From: Rhodocyclaceae bacterium | GTDB taxonomy: Bacteria > Pseudomonadota > Gammaproteobacteria > Burkholderiales > Rhodocyclaceae | Length of the DNA: 64,000 bases | Assembly (NCBI GenBank): GCA_004379165.1 | Contig: NKXK01000017.1 | Location: forward strand, 1 to 64,000 | Direction: 5' to 3' | In this document: one piece after another, positions 7,294-16,399 of the stretch | Layout of the letters: every line of letters starts with the position of its first letter | How positions within the stretch are numbered: position 1 is the first letter of the stretch | The notes under the pieces: model-generated | What the model saw: the letters and a program-made list of their open reading frames with translations, nothing else | The model's database searches: none | What the model was told of the DNA's origin: nothing | Position numbers and translations under genes: made by a program

Positions 7294-9243
7294 CTATACA
7301 TCAGCGTCGACTAGTCCGCCGTCCTTCTCCATCCATGCCCGCCGTCCGGAGGCTTCGCCCTTGCCCATCAGCAGCGTGAAGGTGCGGTGCATTTGCGTGA
7401 TGGTCTCGCGGTCGGCCTGGAAAGGCACCAGGCGGCGGGTGTCGGGGCAGAGGGTGGTTTCCCAGAGCTGATCCGGGTTCATTTCGCCCAGACCTTTGAA
7501 TCGTGAGACGGTGATCTTGTGTTCCTTGACGCCTTCTTCGGCCAGTTTGTGCAGGGTTTGCAGCTTTTCCGCTTCATCCAGGCAGTAAATCTTGCGGGTG
7601 TGGCCCTTGGCCTCGACATCGACACGGAACAGCGGCGGCTGGGCGACGTGGATGTGGCCCTTTTCGACCAGCGCCGGGAAGTGCTTGAGGAAGAGGGTGA
7701 ACAGCAGCACCTGGATGTGCGAGCCATCGACGTCGGCGTCAGACATGACGATGATGCGGCCGTAGCGCAGGCCGGAGACGTCAACGGTGTCGATCTGGTC
7801 GATGTCGTGCGGGTCGACGCCGATGGCCACCGATATGTCGTGCACTTCGTTGTTCTTGAACAACTGGTCGCGCTCGACTTCCCAGGTGTTCAAGACCTTG
7901 CCGCGCAGCGGCAGCACCGCCTGGGTTTCCTTGTCGCGGCCCTGCTTGGCGGAGCCGCCGGCCGAATCGCCCTCGACGAGGAAGAGTTCATTGCGGGTGA
8001 TGTCGTCGGATTCACAATCGGTCAGCTTGCCGGGCAGAGTGGCGATACCGGAGGATTTCTTTTTCTCGACCTTCTGCGTCGATTTCATGCGGTTCTGCGC
8101 CGCCTTGACGGCCAGTTCGGCGATTTTCTTGCCGAAATCGGCATGGCTGTTCAGCCAAAATTGAAACGGGTCGCGCACCATTTGCGACACCAGCTTGTAG
8201 GCGTCGCGCGAGGTCAGCTTTTCCTTGGTCTGGCCCTGGAATTGCGGGTCGAGTACCTTGGCCGAGAGCAGGTAGGTCATCTTGCCGCAGACGTCTTCCT
8301 GCGCCAGCTTGACCTTGGCCGGCAGGATGGCGTGGTGCTCGGCGAAGGCCTTGACCGCTTCAAAGACGCCCGACTTCAGGCCGGCCTCGTGCGTGCCGCC
8401 ATCGAGGGTCGGGATCAGATTGACGTAGCTTTCCGGCTTGCCGCCGCCTTCCTCGAACCAGGCCAGCGCCCAGGTGGCGCCTTCGCCGACGGCAAAACCG
8501 TTTTCGACCTCGACGTATTTCTCGCCGACGAAAATCGGCACCACCGGCGTGCCGACCATCATTTCGGTCAGGTAGTCGGCCATGCCGTTCTGGTAGCACC
8601 AGATCTTCTTTTCCTGGCCTTCGATCTCCAGTTCAACCGTCACGTTGGGCATCAGCACGGCCTTGGAGCGCAGCAGGTGCTCCAGTTGGCCAAGATTGAC
8701 CTTGGGCGAATCAAAATACTTGGCGTCCGGCGAGATGCGGACCGTCGTGCCAGTGGTGCGCGGGCCGACATCGCCGATGCGGGCCAGCGGCTCGATCACG
8801 AAACCGTCGGCGAAAACAATCTTGTGCGCGCCGCCGCCGCGCTTGATCTCGACTTCGAGGCGGGTGGACAGCGCATTGGTCACCGAAACGCCCACGCCGT
8901 GCAGGCCGCCGGAGAAGCGGTAGGCGTTGCCCGATTCCTTCTTGTTGAACTTGCCGCCGGCGTGCAGCTTGCAGAAAACCAGCTCGACCGCCGGCTTGCC
9001 TTCTTCCGGGTGAATCTCGACCGGGATGCCGCGGCCGTTGTCGGAAACCTCGATGATGCCGTCGGCGCCAATGCGTACCGAAATCTTTTTGGCGAAGCCG
9101 GCCAGCGCCTCGTCGGCGGCGTTGTCGATGACTTCCTGCACGATGTGGGTCGGGCAGGTGGTCCGGGTGTACATCCCCGGGCGTTCCTTGACGGGTTCGA
9201 GATCCTTGAGGACGCGGATGGAGGCGGCGGAGTAGTCGGTCAT
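7294..9243 (-). CDS. parE: DNA topoisomerase IV subunit B
   Basis: ParE is the ATPase subunit that with ParC decatenates daughter chromosomes. The 649-residue protein has the GHKL ATPase motifs EVIDNAADEALAG (37-49), VSDNGRGIP (66-74) and LHGVGVSVTNALS, then the Toprim motifs FLVEGDSAGGSAKQGRD and MSDADVDGSHI. The short C-terminus, ending soon after the PDQLWETTL helix, separates it from the longer GyrB. The ATG at 9243 was chosen because it opens the conserved MTDYSAASIRVLKDLEPV; the frame is open further upstream but that part is not conserved-looking. parC is not in the window. Confidence 0.96.
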   Translation of the reverse strand: MTDYSAASIRVLKDLEPVKERPGMYTRTTCPTHIVQEVIDNAADEALAGFAKKISVRIGADGIIEVSDNGRGIPVEIHPEEGKPAVELVFCKLHAGGKFNKKESGNAYRFSGGLHGVGVSVTNALSTRLEVEIKRGGGAHKIVFADGFVIEPLARIGDVGPRTTGTTVRISPDAKYFDSPKVNLGQLEHLLRSKAVLMPNVTVELEIEGQEKKIWCYQNGMADYLTEMMVGTPVVPIFVGEKYVEVENGFAVGEGATWALAWFEEGGGKPESYVNLIPTLDGGTHEAGLKSGVFEAVKAFAEHHAILPAKVKLAQEDVCGKMTYLLSAKVLDPQFQGQTKEKLTSRDAYKLVSQMVRDPFQFWLNSHADFGKKIAELAVKAAQNRMKSTQKVEKKKSSGIATLPGKLTDCESDDITRNELFLVEGDSAGGSAKQGRDKETQAVLPLRGKVLNTWEVERDQLFKNNEVHDISVAIGVDPHDIDQIDTVDVSGLRYGRIIVMSDADVDGSHIQVLLFTLFLKHFPALVEKGHIHVAQPPLFRVDVEAKGHTRKIYCLDEAEKLQTLHKLAEEGVKEHKITVSRFKGLGEMNPDQLWETTLCPDTRRLVPFQADRETITQMHRTFTLLMGKGEASGRRAWMEKDGGLVDADV

Positions 9244-9252
9244 GCGGCTGTC

Positions 9253-9286
9253 GATTTCTGGCGGTTTTCCGGATTGACCGTGGCAG
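9253..9286 (-). repeat. GCGGT-type dispersed motif, copy 1 (parE leader)
   Basis: A degenerate copy with core CCACGGTCAATCCGGAAAAC, then CGCCAGAAATC on the minus strand. It lies just upstream of the parE start codon in non-coding DNA. CGGT, the CCGGAAAA block and the second A-rich block are all present at the usual spacing. Confidence 0.7.
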
Positions 9287-9418
9287 GCACGGGCTGGGCC
9301 ACATTCTACCGGCTGCGGTGGGCGGAGCGCCAATCGAAGCGGCGCCAGCTGAGAACGCAAGCGGAATGGAAAGAGGTATAATGCTCGGGTAGGATTCCTC
9401 ACTCATATCTCTCGCCAC

Positions 9419-9616
9419 ATGACCACTTCTCCCGCCGATGATCAGGACGTCAAGCCGTGCCAGCCGCGTCGAGCGGAGCGTCGCGTGTGCAACGAGATGA
9501 CGCCGCCCCCTTTTGCGGCGGCGGAAGGGCAGGTCGCCGAGGACCGGCGCACGCATGTCGATCGCCGTGCCGCTTGGTTGCGCGAGTACACGCTCAAGCT
9601 CGAACACAACGATTGA
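9419..9616 (+). CDS. Small hypothetical protein with DRR repeats
   Basis: A 65-residue charged protein, divergent from parE. The C-terminal half contains two DRR motifs (EDRRTHVDRRAAWLREY) of a kind common in small uncharacterised betaproteobacterial proteins. There is no signal peptide or membrane segment. The upstream A+T-richer stretch could hold its promoter, but there is no strong Shine-Dalgarno sequence. The function is unknown and coding status is moderately supported. Confidence 0.45.
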   Translation: MTTSPADDQDVKPCQPRRAERRVCNEMTPPPFAAAEGQVAEDRRTHVDRRAAWLREYTLKLEHND

Positions 9617-9718
9617 GGTTGCAGACTGCCCTTGTCGGGGCGGTCGCCTGATGATGGCAGACAGCGGGGCTCTCCGGTAAGCTGCATGCTCCCTGACTGA
9701 TCACGAACGGATTTTCAC

Positions 9719-10633
9719 ATGGCCGGAGCCAGCCTGCTTGCCCTGCTCGACGATATTGCGACCATCCTCGATGATGTCGCGGTGATGACCAAGGTCGCGG
9801 CCAAGAAGACCGCCGGCGTGCTTGGCGACGATCTGGCGCTCAACGCCCAACAGGTTGCCGGCGTTCGGGCCGAGCGGGAATTGCCTGTGGTCTGGGCGGT
9901 TGCCATCGGCTCACTGAAAAACAAGCTCATTCTGGTACCAGCCGCGCTGGCGATCAGCGCCTTCGCGCCGTGGACCGTTTTGCCCCTGTTGATGCTCGGC
10001 GGCTTGTATCTGTGTTTTGAAGGCGTCGAAAAACTGGCGCACAAATGGCTGCACGCGGCGGACGATGCAGCCGAACACGACAACAATCTCGCGGCCATGG
10101 CTGATGAAACGCTCGATCTGGCAGCCTTCGAGGCGGACAAGATCAAGGGTGCGATTCGTACCGACTTCGTGCTGTCCGCCGAAATCATCGTCATCGCGCT
10201 GGGTACGGTGGCCGACAAGCCGTTTTCGAGCCAGTTGGTGGTGCTGGCCGGTATCGGCCTGCTGATGACGGTCGGGGTCTATGGCCTGGTGGCGGGCATC
10301 GTCAAGCTTGATGATGTTGGCGCCTGGCTGCTGACAAAGCCGGCGGCCGCGGCCAAGGCTGTGGGTCGTGTGTTGCTGCTGGCGGCACCGAAGCTGATGA
10401 AACTGCTGACCATTGTCGGCACAGCGGCAATGTTCATGGTCGGCGGCAGCATTCTGGTGCACGGCCTGCCGCCGGTACATCATTTCATCGAACATGCCGC
10501 ATCTGGTGCCGGCGCCCTCGGCTGGCTGGTGTCGCTGCCGCTGGAAATGGCGGTCGGCGTCGTCGCCGGTGGGCTGGCGCTGAGGGTGATGCAGATCGTG
10601 AGCAAGGTTCGCGGGAAAAACGGGGAACACTGA
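9719..10633 (+). CDS. yedI: DUF808 inner-membrane protein (YedI family)
   Basis: A 304-residue membrane protein with the strongly conserved DUF808 opening AGASLLALLDDIATILDDVA, the NAQQVAGVRAERELPVVWAVA segment and SLKNKLILVPAALAIS. Several hydrophobic segments follow, ending in a glycine-rich C-terminal bundle. The family is widespread in proteobacteria and its function is unknown. It is followed after one base by the next gene, so the two are probably co-transcribed. Confidence 0.9.
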   Translation: MAGASLLALLDDIATILDDVAVMTKVAAKKTAGVLGDDLALNAQQVAGVRAERELPVVWAVAIGSLKNKLILVPAALAISAFAPWTVLPLLMLGGLYLCFEGVEKLAHKWLHAADDAAEHDNNLAAMADETLDLAAFEADKIKGAIRTDFVLSAEIIVIALGTVADKPFSSQLVVLAGIGLLMTVGVYGLVAGIVKLDDVGAWLLTKPAAAAKAVGRVLLLAAPKLMKLLTIVGTAAMFMVGGSILVHGLPPVHHFIEHAASGAGALGWLVSLPLEMAVGVVAGGLALRVMQIVSKVRGKNGEH

Positions 10634-10634
10634 G

Positions 10635-11678
10635 ATGAGCAAGGCACTGCGCTGGTCGGAAAAATGGTTCCGCTTCGGTTTGTGGCTGGTGGCGGTGGTC
10701 TTTGCCAGCTTTTTGATCGGTCTGGGCGGTACGGTCGTCCAGAACCTGCCCAGGGTCGAACACCGCGTCACCCTTGAGGATTTCATGGACAAGGCCGCGG
10801 CCGATCAGGCGCGCGCCGAAATCCGGCAGACCGGAGAAACGCGGCAGGTGGCGCAGGACCAGCGGGATCAGGCGCAGCTGAAGTTCAATGCGGCGCGGGC
10901 GAATGCTCAGAGCGCCCGCGATACCTTCAACAACTGGCTGGCAACGCGGGCCGTGACCAAGCGGCCGGAGCAGGACAGCGAACTGATCGCCCGCACGCAG
11001 GAACTGGATGGACTGAAAGCTGCCGAGCGGCAAGCGTTAGCGGCGGTGGAGAAAGAGCAGCAGGTGCTGCTAGATGCGCAACAGGCCGAAGCAAGGGCAC
11101 AACGGCGCCTGCAGGCCTTGCAGGAGGCAGCCACCGACACTTTCCAGCGCGAACAGCGCAGCCAGGAGTTGCGTGTCTTCGCCTACCGGCTGGCGCTGAC
11201 ACTGCCGCTGCTCGGTGTTGCTGGCTGGCTATTCGCGAAGAAGCGGCAGAGTACCTGGTGGCCCTTCGTCTGGGGCTTCATCTACTTCGCGCTGTTCGCC
11301 TTCTTTGTCGAACTCGTGCCGTATCTGCCAAGCTATGGCGGCTACGTCCGCTACATCGTCGGCATCCTGATCACCGTGCTCGTTGGCCGCTACGCCATTG
11401 TCGCGCTCAACCGTTATCTTGAGCGGCAAAAGGCGGCGGAAGCGATGCCGGATGTCGAGCGGCGCAAGGAGCTTTCCTACGACACGGCGCTGGCAAGGCT
11501 GGCCAAAAAAGTCTGCCCCGGCTGCGAACGGCCGGTTGATCTGACGAACACGGCCATCGACTTCTGTCCGCATTGCGGCATCTGCCTCTTCGATCATTGC
11601 CAGCAGTGCAATGAGCGCAAGAGCGCCTTTGCCCGCTTCTGCCACGCCTGTGGCGCGGCGGCCCGCGCTCAGGGCTGA
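10635..11678 (+). CDS. Membrane protein with coiled coil and C-terminal double zinc ribbon, unknown function
   Basis: I do not recognise this 347-residue protein. It has an N-terminal membrane segment (about 16-36), a long charged Ala/Gln-rich region likely to form a coiled coil (about 55-185), three more hydrophobic segments (about 185-265) and a cytosolic tail. The tail has four Cys pairs, CPGC, CPHC, CQQC and CHAC, plus a lone Cys between the second and third, forming one or two zinc ribbons. It begins one base after the yedI stop (TGAGATG), so it shares that operon. The layout suggests a membrane-anchored adaptor. Confidence 0.7.
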   Translation: MSKALRWSEKWFRFGLWLVAVVFASFLIGLGGTVVQNLPRVEHRVTLEDFMDKAAADQARAEIRQTGETRQVAQDQRDQAQLKFNAARANAQSARDTFNNWLATRAVTKRPEQDSELIARTQELDGLKAAERQALAAVEKEQQVLLDAQQAEARAQRRLQALQEAATDTFQREQRSQELRVFAYRLALTLPLLGVAGWLFAKKRQSTWWPFVWGFIYFALFAFFVELVPYLPSYGGYVRYIVGILITVLVGRYAIVALNRYLERQKAAEAMPDVERRKELSYDTALARLAKKVCPGCERPVDLTNTAIDFCPHCGICLFDHCQQCNERKSAFARFCHACGAAARAQG

Positions 11679-12419
11679 TCTTCGGGCGAAAAATCGACGG
11701 CGAGGTCGATGCTGAAGGTCTGCCCGAGCAGGCTGTCCGGCACCCGCGTGTGGCTGGCGGCGAGTTGCATCATGGTCATTGCCGCTTCGTCCAGTTCGCT
11801 GTGTCCGCTACTGCCGATAAGGCGCAGGGCGACAGTCTGGCCATCCTGATTGACCGTCACCCGGATCGCCACCCGGCCGCGCACACCGGCTTCGCGCAGC
11901 CCGGGCGGGTAGGTTTTGAACGGGCGCGCGCCTCGGCCAAGTGCCAGATGGTAGGCGCGTAGCCCGCTGGGGTCGATGGCCCGCACCACATCCGGTGCGG
12001 CTGGCGGAAGGGGGGGGCGTGACGCTTGTCGGTGCATTTGCCTGCGTGCTAGCCGGCGTTTGCTGGGGCTTGACGGGAGAAGTGTCGATGGCGGCTGGTT
12101 GTCGCTCCGGTGGCGGGCGGACCGCCGGTGCGGGTGAATCAGTGCCGGTCATTGTTGATGGCAGTGGCTCACGCATCGCCGGTTCGACCGTCGGCGCTGG
12201 CGGCGTGCCGGCTGGGCCGTGCAGACGGGCGGCCAGGTTCCGCGCGGGTGGTGAAGCCGAGTCGACGCCCGAGATGGCGGTGATACCCACGCCTAGCGTC
12301 AGCACCACCGCGTGCACGGCCAGCGACCAGAGCAGGGCGCGGGGCAGGTTGCGATGGGTTTTGGATGGCGAAACGGCGGTCGGCAGGGCGGCTGACATGT
12401 GATGGAGCAGGGCGGTCAT
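11669..12419 (-). pseudogene. TonB-family energy transducer, frameshifted at a run of eight C
   Basis: The N-terminal part (from ATG 12419) has a single membrane anchor (LLWSLAVHAVVLTLGVGITA) and a long Pro-rich linker, as in TonB. The C-terminal part lies in another frame and has a complete TonB_C domain: FKTYPPGLREAGVRGRVAI, VNQDGQTVALRLIGSSGH and ELDEAAMTMM. The frames meet at C8 (G8 on the plus strand, 12010-12017), where removing one C restores a continuous protein of about 250 residues. As written, the N-frame continues to 11808 with non-TonB residues. It could be a decayed gene, a slippage-controlled gene or a sequencing error. TonB proteins transmit the proton-motive force to outer-membrane receptors; no exbBD lies nearby. 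Confidence 0.75.
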
Positions 12420-12458
12420 AGCGTAGTGGCTTCCTGCGGATTGTGCCTTTTCTCTCGC

Positions 12459-12493
12459 CATTTTTGCGTCTTTTTCGGGTTGACCGCAGCTGG
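12459..12493 (-). repeat. GCGGT-type dispersed motif, copy 2 (tonB/rtcB intergenic)
   Basis: On the minus strand: CAGCTGCGGTCAACCCGAAA, then AAGACGCAAAAATG. It lies between the divergent tonB-like and rtcB genes. It fits the consensus with both A-rich blocks. Confidence 0.85.
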
Positions 12494-12514
12494 CGCGCTC
12501 CCGACAATCGGCGC

Positions 12515-13711
12515 ATGCCCATTCAGCAAACCCTGCAGACTCCTCATGTGCCCGTCAGCCTGTGGACCGACGACGTCGATGACGCCTCGCGCCAGCAGCT
12601 GCGCAATATCGCCAGTCTGCCTTTCGTGCATCACCACGTGGCGGCGATGCCGGATGTCCATCTCGGCATCGGCGCGACCATCGGTTCGGTGATTGCGACG
12701 CACCAGGCCATTGTGCCGGCGGCGGTCGGGGTCGATATCGGTTGCGGCATGGTCGCCGCCCGGTTGTCGATTGATGCCGGCAAACTGGACGAAAAGCGCC
12801 TGCAGCGGGTGTTCGACCAGATCAGCCGTGATGTGCCGGTCGGCCGGGCGCAGCATGATGATGACGCGGTGCTCAGCGATGCCGCGCAACCGTTCGCCAG
12901 CGGCCTGCGGGCAATTCTCGACAAGCACCCGCAGGTGCAGAAGGGCATGGGCAAGTTTTCGAAGTGGGTCAATCAGCTGGGCACGCTCGGCGGCGGCAAT
13001 CACTTCATCGAAGTCTGCCTCGACGAGTCGCAGCAGGTCTGGGTCATGCTGCATTCTGGCAGCCGCGGCATCGGCAATGCGCTGGCCAGCTATTTCATCG
13101 AACTGGCCCGCCGCGACATGGAGCGGCAGCAGATCCACTTGCCCGACCGCGATCTCGCCTATTTTCGCGAAGGTAGTGCGATGTTCGACGATTACGTCGA
13201 GGCCGTTCATTGGGCGCAGGCCTACGCCTATGCCAACCGCGAGGCCATGCTCGGTCTGGTGCTGGCCGGGCTGGCGCGGCATCTGCCGCCTTTCGTGGTC
13301 ACCGGCGAAGTCGTCAATTGCCATCACAACTACGTGGCCCGTGAAAATCATTACGGCGCTGATGTCTGGGTGACGCGCAAGGGGGCGATCCGCGCCGGGG
13401 CGGGCGAGATGGGCATCATCCCCGGCAGCATGGGCGCCCGCAGCTATGTCGTGCGCGGGCGCGGCGAACCGGCCAGCTTCTGCTCCAGCGCCCACGGCGC
13501 CGGCCGACGCATGAGCCGCAATGCCGCCGCCCGCAGTTTCAGCGAGGCGGATCTGCGGAAGCAGACGGCCGGCGTCATCTGCCGCAAGGACAAGGGTGTC
13601 ATCGACGAAATCCCCGGCGCCTACAAGGACATCGACACGGTGATGGAAAACCAGCGCGACCTCACCGACATCGTGCATACGCTGAAACAGGTCATCTGCG
13701 TCAAGGGCTGA
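12515..13711 (+). CDS. rtcB: RNA-splicing ligase RtcB (3'-phosphate/5'-OH RNA ligase)
   Basis: RtcB joins RNA 2',3'-cyclic phosphate or 3'-phosphate ends to 5'-OH ends using GTP and Mn2+. The 398-residue protein has the metal and GMP motifs DVHLGIGATIG (47-57), GVDIGCGM (72-79, metal Cys77), LGGGNHFIE (158-166), HSGSRGIGN (180-188), NCHHNY (268-273) and GSMGARSYVVRG. The guanylylated histidine lies in SSAHGAGRR (His327). ATG 12515 is the first Met before conserved sequence. No rtcA, rtcR or archease gene is adjacent. Confidence 0.95.
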   Translation: MPIQQTLQTPHVPVSLWTDDVDDASRQQLRNIASLPFVHHHVAAMPDVHLGIGATIGSVIATHQAIVPAAVGVDIGCGMVAARLSIDAGKLDEKRLQRVFDQISRDVPVGRAQHDDDAVLSDAAQPFASGLRAILDKHPQVQKGMGKFSKWVNQLGTLGGGNHFIEVCLDESQQVWVMLHSGSRGIGNALASYFIELARRDMERQQIHLPDRDLAYFREGSAMFDDYVEAVHWAQAYAYANREAMLGLVLAGLARHLPPFVVTGEVVNCHHNYVARENHYGADVWVTRKGAIRAGAGEMGIIPGSMGARSYVVRGRGEPASFCSSAHGAGRRMSRNAAARSFSEADLRKQTAGVICRKDKGVIDEIPGAYKDIDTVMENQRDLTDIVHTLKQVICVKG

Positions 13712-13815
13712 TCCGGTTGCCGGGCGTCGGTACGATCTGTTGACGCAGATCATGACAAGCGTTTTTCTCGGGTCTAGAATGGTTGGTAGATTTGACATAC
13801 GCTGGAGTACGTCAC

Positions 13816-14595
13816 ATGCCGCAACTGGCCTTCCTGTCTGCCTGGCACCGGAATTTTGCGCTGCACATCGACCTCGCTGTCCAGGGGCAGGAGGGATTGC
13901 ATCTCTCGGCCGCCGAAGTCGGCGACGATCATCTCTGCCAGCTCGGTCGCTGGCTGCATGACAATGCGGCCAAGCTGGCCGAACAGCCGGCCTACCAGCG
14001 CCTGTTGTCCCTGCATGCCGAGTACCACGCCCAGGCAGAACGGGTGATTCGCGCCCATCTGGCGGGTCACGCCGGTCTGGAAGCAGTAGCAAGCCTGCAT
14101 TCGGTGTCGGCAGAGGTGGTGGCGGCGATCAACGCGCTGGATGCCGAGTTGCGCCCCATCGCCGATCTGCGTCTGGATTCGCCGGCCAATGCCTCGTTCT
14201 GGGATGACAGCCTGCTGATTGGCCACGGCGTGATCGACGAGCAGCACAAGGCGATTGCCCAGCTTGGGGACAGGATGTTGCGCGAGCCGGCGCTGCCGCT
14301 CAGTTCCGATGCCGGCAGCCGCTTCCTGCACGATTTTTACCGGTTGGTGGCGCTGCATTTTGAAACCGAGGAAATCGCCATGCGGCGGATGCAACTGCCG
14401 CCGGATGTCCTGAAGGCGCATTTTGACGAGCACTCGCGCTTGCTTGACCAGATCGTCTCTTACAGCGTCGATTTCTCTCGTAGCCGGGAAATCAAGACGG
14501 TGGGCGACATCACGCAGGATCTCTTCGGCGTGATCATCGATCACGTGGTCAACTTCGACCTCGGGCTGCGACCGCGCAATCTTTCAGCCGAGTAG
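13816..14595 (+). CDS. CZB zinc-sensor domain fused to bacteriohemerythrin
   Basis: The N-terminal third has the chemoreceptor zinc-binding (CZB) pattern: WHRNFALHID, then CQLGRWLHDN and a distal HAEYH. The C-terminal half is a hemerythrin four-helix bundle with iron ligands in HGVIDEQHK, HFETEE, HFDEH and IIDHVVNFD, so it should bind a di-iron centre and O2. There is no membrane segment, so it is cytoplasmic. ATG 13816 is used because GGAG lies eight bases before it. It probably senses or carries O2 (or NO) with zinc-dependent control; partners are not visible. Its end overlaps the convergent yjbQ by 12 bases. Confidence 0.8.
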   Translation: MPQLAFLSAWHRNFALHIDLAVQGQEGLHLSAAEVGDDHLCQLGRWLHDNAAKLAEQPAYQRLLSLHAEYHAQAERVIRAHLAGHAGLEAVASLHSVSAEVVAAINALDAELRPIADLRLDSPANASFWDDSLLIGHGVIDEQHKAIAQLGDRMLREPALPLSSDAGSRFLHDFYRLVALHFETEEIAMRRMQLPPDVLKAHFDEHSRLLDQIVSYSVDFSRSREIKTVGDITQDLFGVIIDHVVNFDLGLRPRNLSAE

Positions 14596-14997
14596 GGGCA
14601 CCACCAGTTCGCGCCGGTGGCTGCCGGTGCGATGCGCAAACAGATAAATCCCCTGCCAGGTGCCGAGCAGCAGACGGCGGTTGGCAAAAGGGACGCTGAC
14701 CGAAACGCCGGTCAGCAGCGAACGGGCGTGGGCGGCCATGTCGTCGTCGCCTTCCATGTCATGGCGGTAGGCTGGGTCGCCGTCCGGCGCCCAGCGCTGC
14801 ATCAGGGTTTCCAGATCGCGGCGCACGCTCGGGTCGGCGTTCTCGGTAATGGCGATGCCGCAACTGGTATGACGTACGAAAATATGGGCAATTCCCGCGT
14901 TTACCGCAGATGTCGCGACGCAGGCAGCGATCTCGTCGGTAATTTCGGTTGTGCCGCGACCACGGGTCTGGATGCTGAGGCGGTGCTGTTCGGTCAT
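14584..14997 (-). CDS. yjbQ: YjbQ/UPF0047 family protein
   Basis: A 137-residue protein of the YjbQ family, which in E. coli can supply weak thiamine-phosphate-synthase activity. Conserved features are FVRHTSCGIAITENADP, YRHDMEGDDDMAAHARS and LGTWQGIYLFAHR, whose histidines bind metal. The length is normal. The start at 14997 has no overlap with the downstream divergent thioesterase. A copy of the dispersed GCGGT motif falls within the segment TSAVNAGIAHIF. Confidence 0.9.
   Translation of the reverse strand: MTEQHRLSIQTRGRGTTEITDEIAACVATSAVNAGIAHIFVRHTSCGIAITENADPSVRRDLETLMQRWAPDGDPAYRHDMEGDDDMAAHARSLLTGVSVSVPFANRRLLLGTWQGIYLFAHRTGSHRRELVVPLLG
14881..14912 (-). repeat. GCGGT-type dispersed motif, copy 3 (inside yjbQ)
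   Basis: On the minus strand: CATCTGCGGTAAACGCGGGA, then ATTGCCCATATT. It is translated as SAVNAGIAHI in yjbQ. The core and first block are strong; the second A-rich block is weaker (CATATTTT). Confidence 0.65.
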
Positions 14998-15083
14998 GGC
15001 AGGCGGGTGAAGGTCATCTGGACGACATTGATTTTACGCGTCTGGCCCTACAATCGCGCTTTTGCATTCCGGAATACCTCGCC

Positions 15084-15512
15084 ATGGCCCGCATCAAGAT
15101 CGAACTGCCCGAAAAATTCGTTTTCTCGACCGAGATTCCGATCTACATCAACCACATCAACTACGGCAATCATCTCGACAACGCCGCGCTGCTGATGCTG
15201 GTGTCCGAGGGGCGGGTACGGTTTTTCAAGTCCCTCGGCTATTCGGAGATGGATGTTGAGGGCGTCGGGGTGATCGTTGCTGATTGCGCCGTGCAGTACC
15301 GCGCCGAAGCCTTCTACGGTGAAACGCTGGTGGCGGAATTCGCAGCAGACGACTTTAACAAGTACGGCTGCGACTTTGTCTGGCGGCTGTCGGACAAGGC
15401 CAGCGGTCGCGAAGTCGCACGGGGCAAGCACGGCATGATGTTCTTCGACTACACCGCCCGAAAGCCGGCCGGTGTGCCGCAGGCATTCATCGACAAGGTA
15501 CAGGCAGCGTGA
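15084..15512 (+). CDS. Hotdog-fold acyl-CoA thioesterase
   Basis: A 142-residue 4-hydroxybenzoyl-CoA-thioesterase-like protein. The family pattern is INHINYGNHLDNAALLMLV, followed by a beta segment with VIVADCAVQYRAEAFYGE. The usual catalytic Asp at the start of the hotdog helix (D-x-D-x-x-x-H-x-N) is replaced by IYINHINYGNH, so the class is certain but the activity less so. Its stop overlaps the next gene's GTG as GTGA, so the pair is translationally coupled. Confidence 0.82.
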   Translation: MARIKIELPEKFVFSTEIPIYINHINYGNHLDNAALLMLVSEGRVRFFKSLGYSEMDVEGVGVIVADCAVQYRAEAFYGETLVAEFAADDFNKYGCDFVWRLSDKASGREVARGKHGMMFFDYTARKPAGVPQAFIDKVQAA

Positions 15513-16399
15513 TCCCCATCCGTTACGTCGAGCCGGTCTATCGGCCGCCTTCCGAGGCGGAATCGCTGATTCTGCCGGTGACGGATGGCTGCTCGTGGAA
15601 TCACTGCACCTTTTGTGAGATGTACACCGCGCCGCAGAAGAAATTCCGGGCGCGGGACGATGCCGAAATTGTCGAGTCCATTCGCCTGACCGGGCAGCGT
15701 TACGGCGACCAGGTGCGACGGGTGTTTCTCGCCGATGGCGATGCGCTGGTGCTGCCGACCCGCCGCCTGCTCGCCATTCTTGCCGCCATCCGCGAGCACA
15801 TGCCGGCGGTGCGGCGAATTTCCAGCTATTGCCTGCCGCGCAACCTGCGCAAGAAGTCACAATCCGAAATCGACGACCTGGCCGCCGCCGGGCTAAGCAT
15901 GGTCTATGTCGGCGCGGAGTCGGGTGATGATCAGGTGCTGGAAGCAGTCAAAAAGGGTGAAACCTATGCCAGCACCTGCGAGGCGCTGAACAAGCTGGGC
16001 GCCGCCGGCATCACCCGTTCGGTCATGATCCTCAATGGCCTCGGTGGCAAGGTCTGGACGCAACAACATGGCGAAAACTCGGCGCGGCTGGCCAACGAGA
16101 CGCAGCCGGAATATCTGGCGACACTGGTGGTCAGCTTTCCGCTGGGAGAAGAACGCTTCCGCGCTGGTTTTCCGGACTGGGAGCCGCTCGGCCAGCACGA
16201 ACTGTTCGTCGAGATGGAGGCATTTCTGTCGCATTTGGAATTGAAGCGCACGGTGTTCCGCAGCGACCATGCGTCGAACTGGCTGGTGCTCAAGGGCACG
16301 CTCGGTGCCGATAAGGAGCGCCTGCTGGCGCAGGTGCGCCAGGCGATTACAGCGCCCGCATCGGCGCCGCTGCGTCCGGCCTGGGCGCGGGGCTTGTAG
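15509..16399 (+). CDS. Radical SAM protein with CX4CX2C cluster motif
   Basis: A 296-residue radical SAM enzyme. The [4Fe-4S] motif is [12 protein letters not shown] with Cys28, Cys33 and Cys36, the CX4CX2C spacing found in one uncharacterised subgroup, not the usual CX3CX2C. Other features are [32 protein letters not shown] and a following [13 protein letters not shown], typical of the TIM-barrel SAM site. The GTG start overlaps the thioesterase stop. The substrate is unknown. The 3' end overlaps the convergent lipoprotein gene by about 53 bases. Confidence 0.85.
   Translation: MIPIRYVEPVYRPPSEAESLILPVTDGCSWNHCTFCEMYTAPQKKFRARDDAEIVESIRLTGQRYGDQVRRVFLADGDALVLPTRRLLAILAAIREHMPAVRRISSYCLPRNLRKKSQSEIDDLAAAGLSMVYVGAESGDDQVLEAVKKGETYASTCEALNKLGAAGITRSVMILNGLGGKVWTQQHGENSARLANETQPEYLATLVVSFPLGEERFRAGFPDWEPLGQHELFVEMEAFLSHLELKRTVFRSDHASNWLVLKGTLGADKERLLAQVRQAITAPASAPLRPAWARGL

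Noticed and set aside
7519..9381. A 620-codon open frame opposite parE
   Set aside because: Same reason: a shadow of parE with low-complexity residues and no family features.
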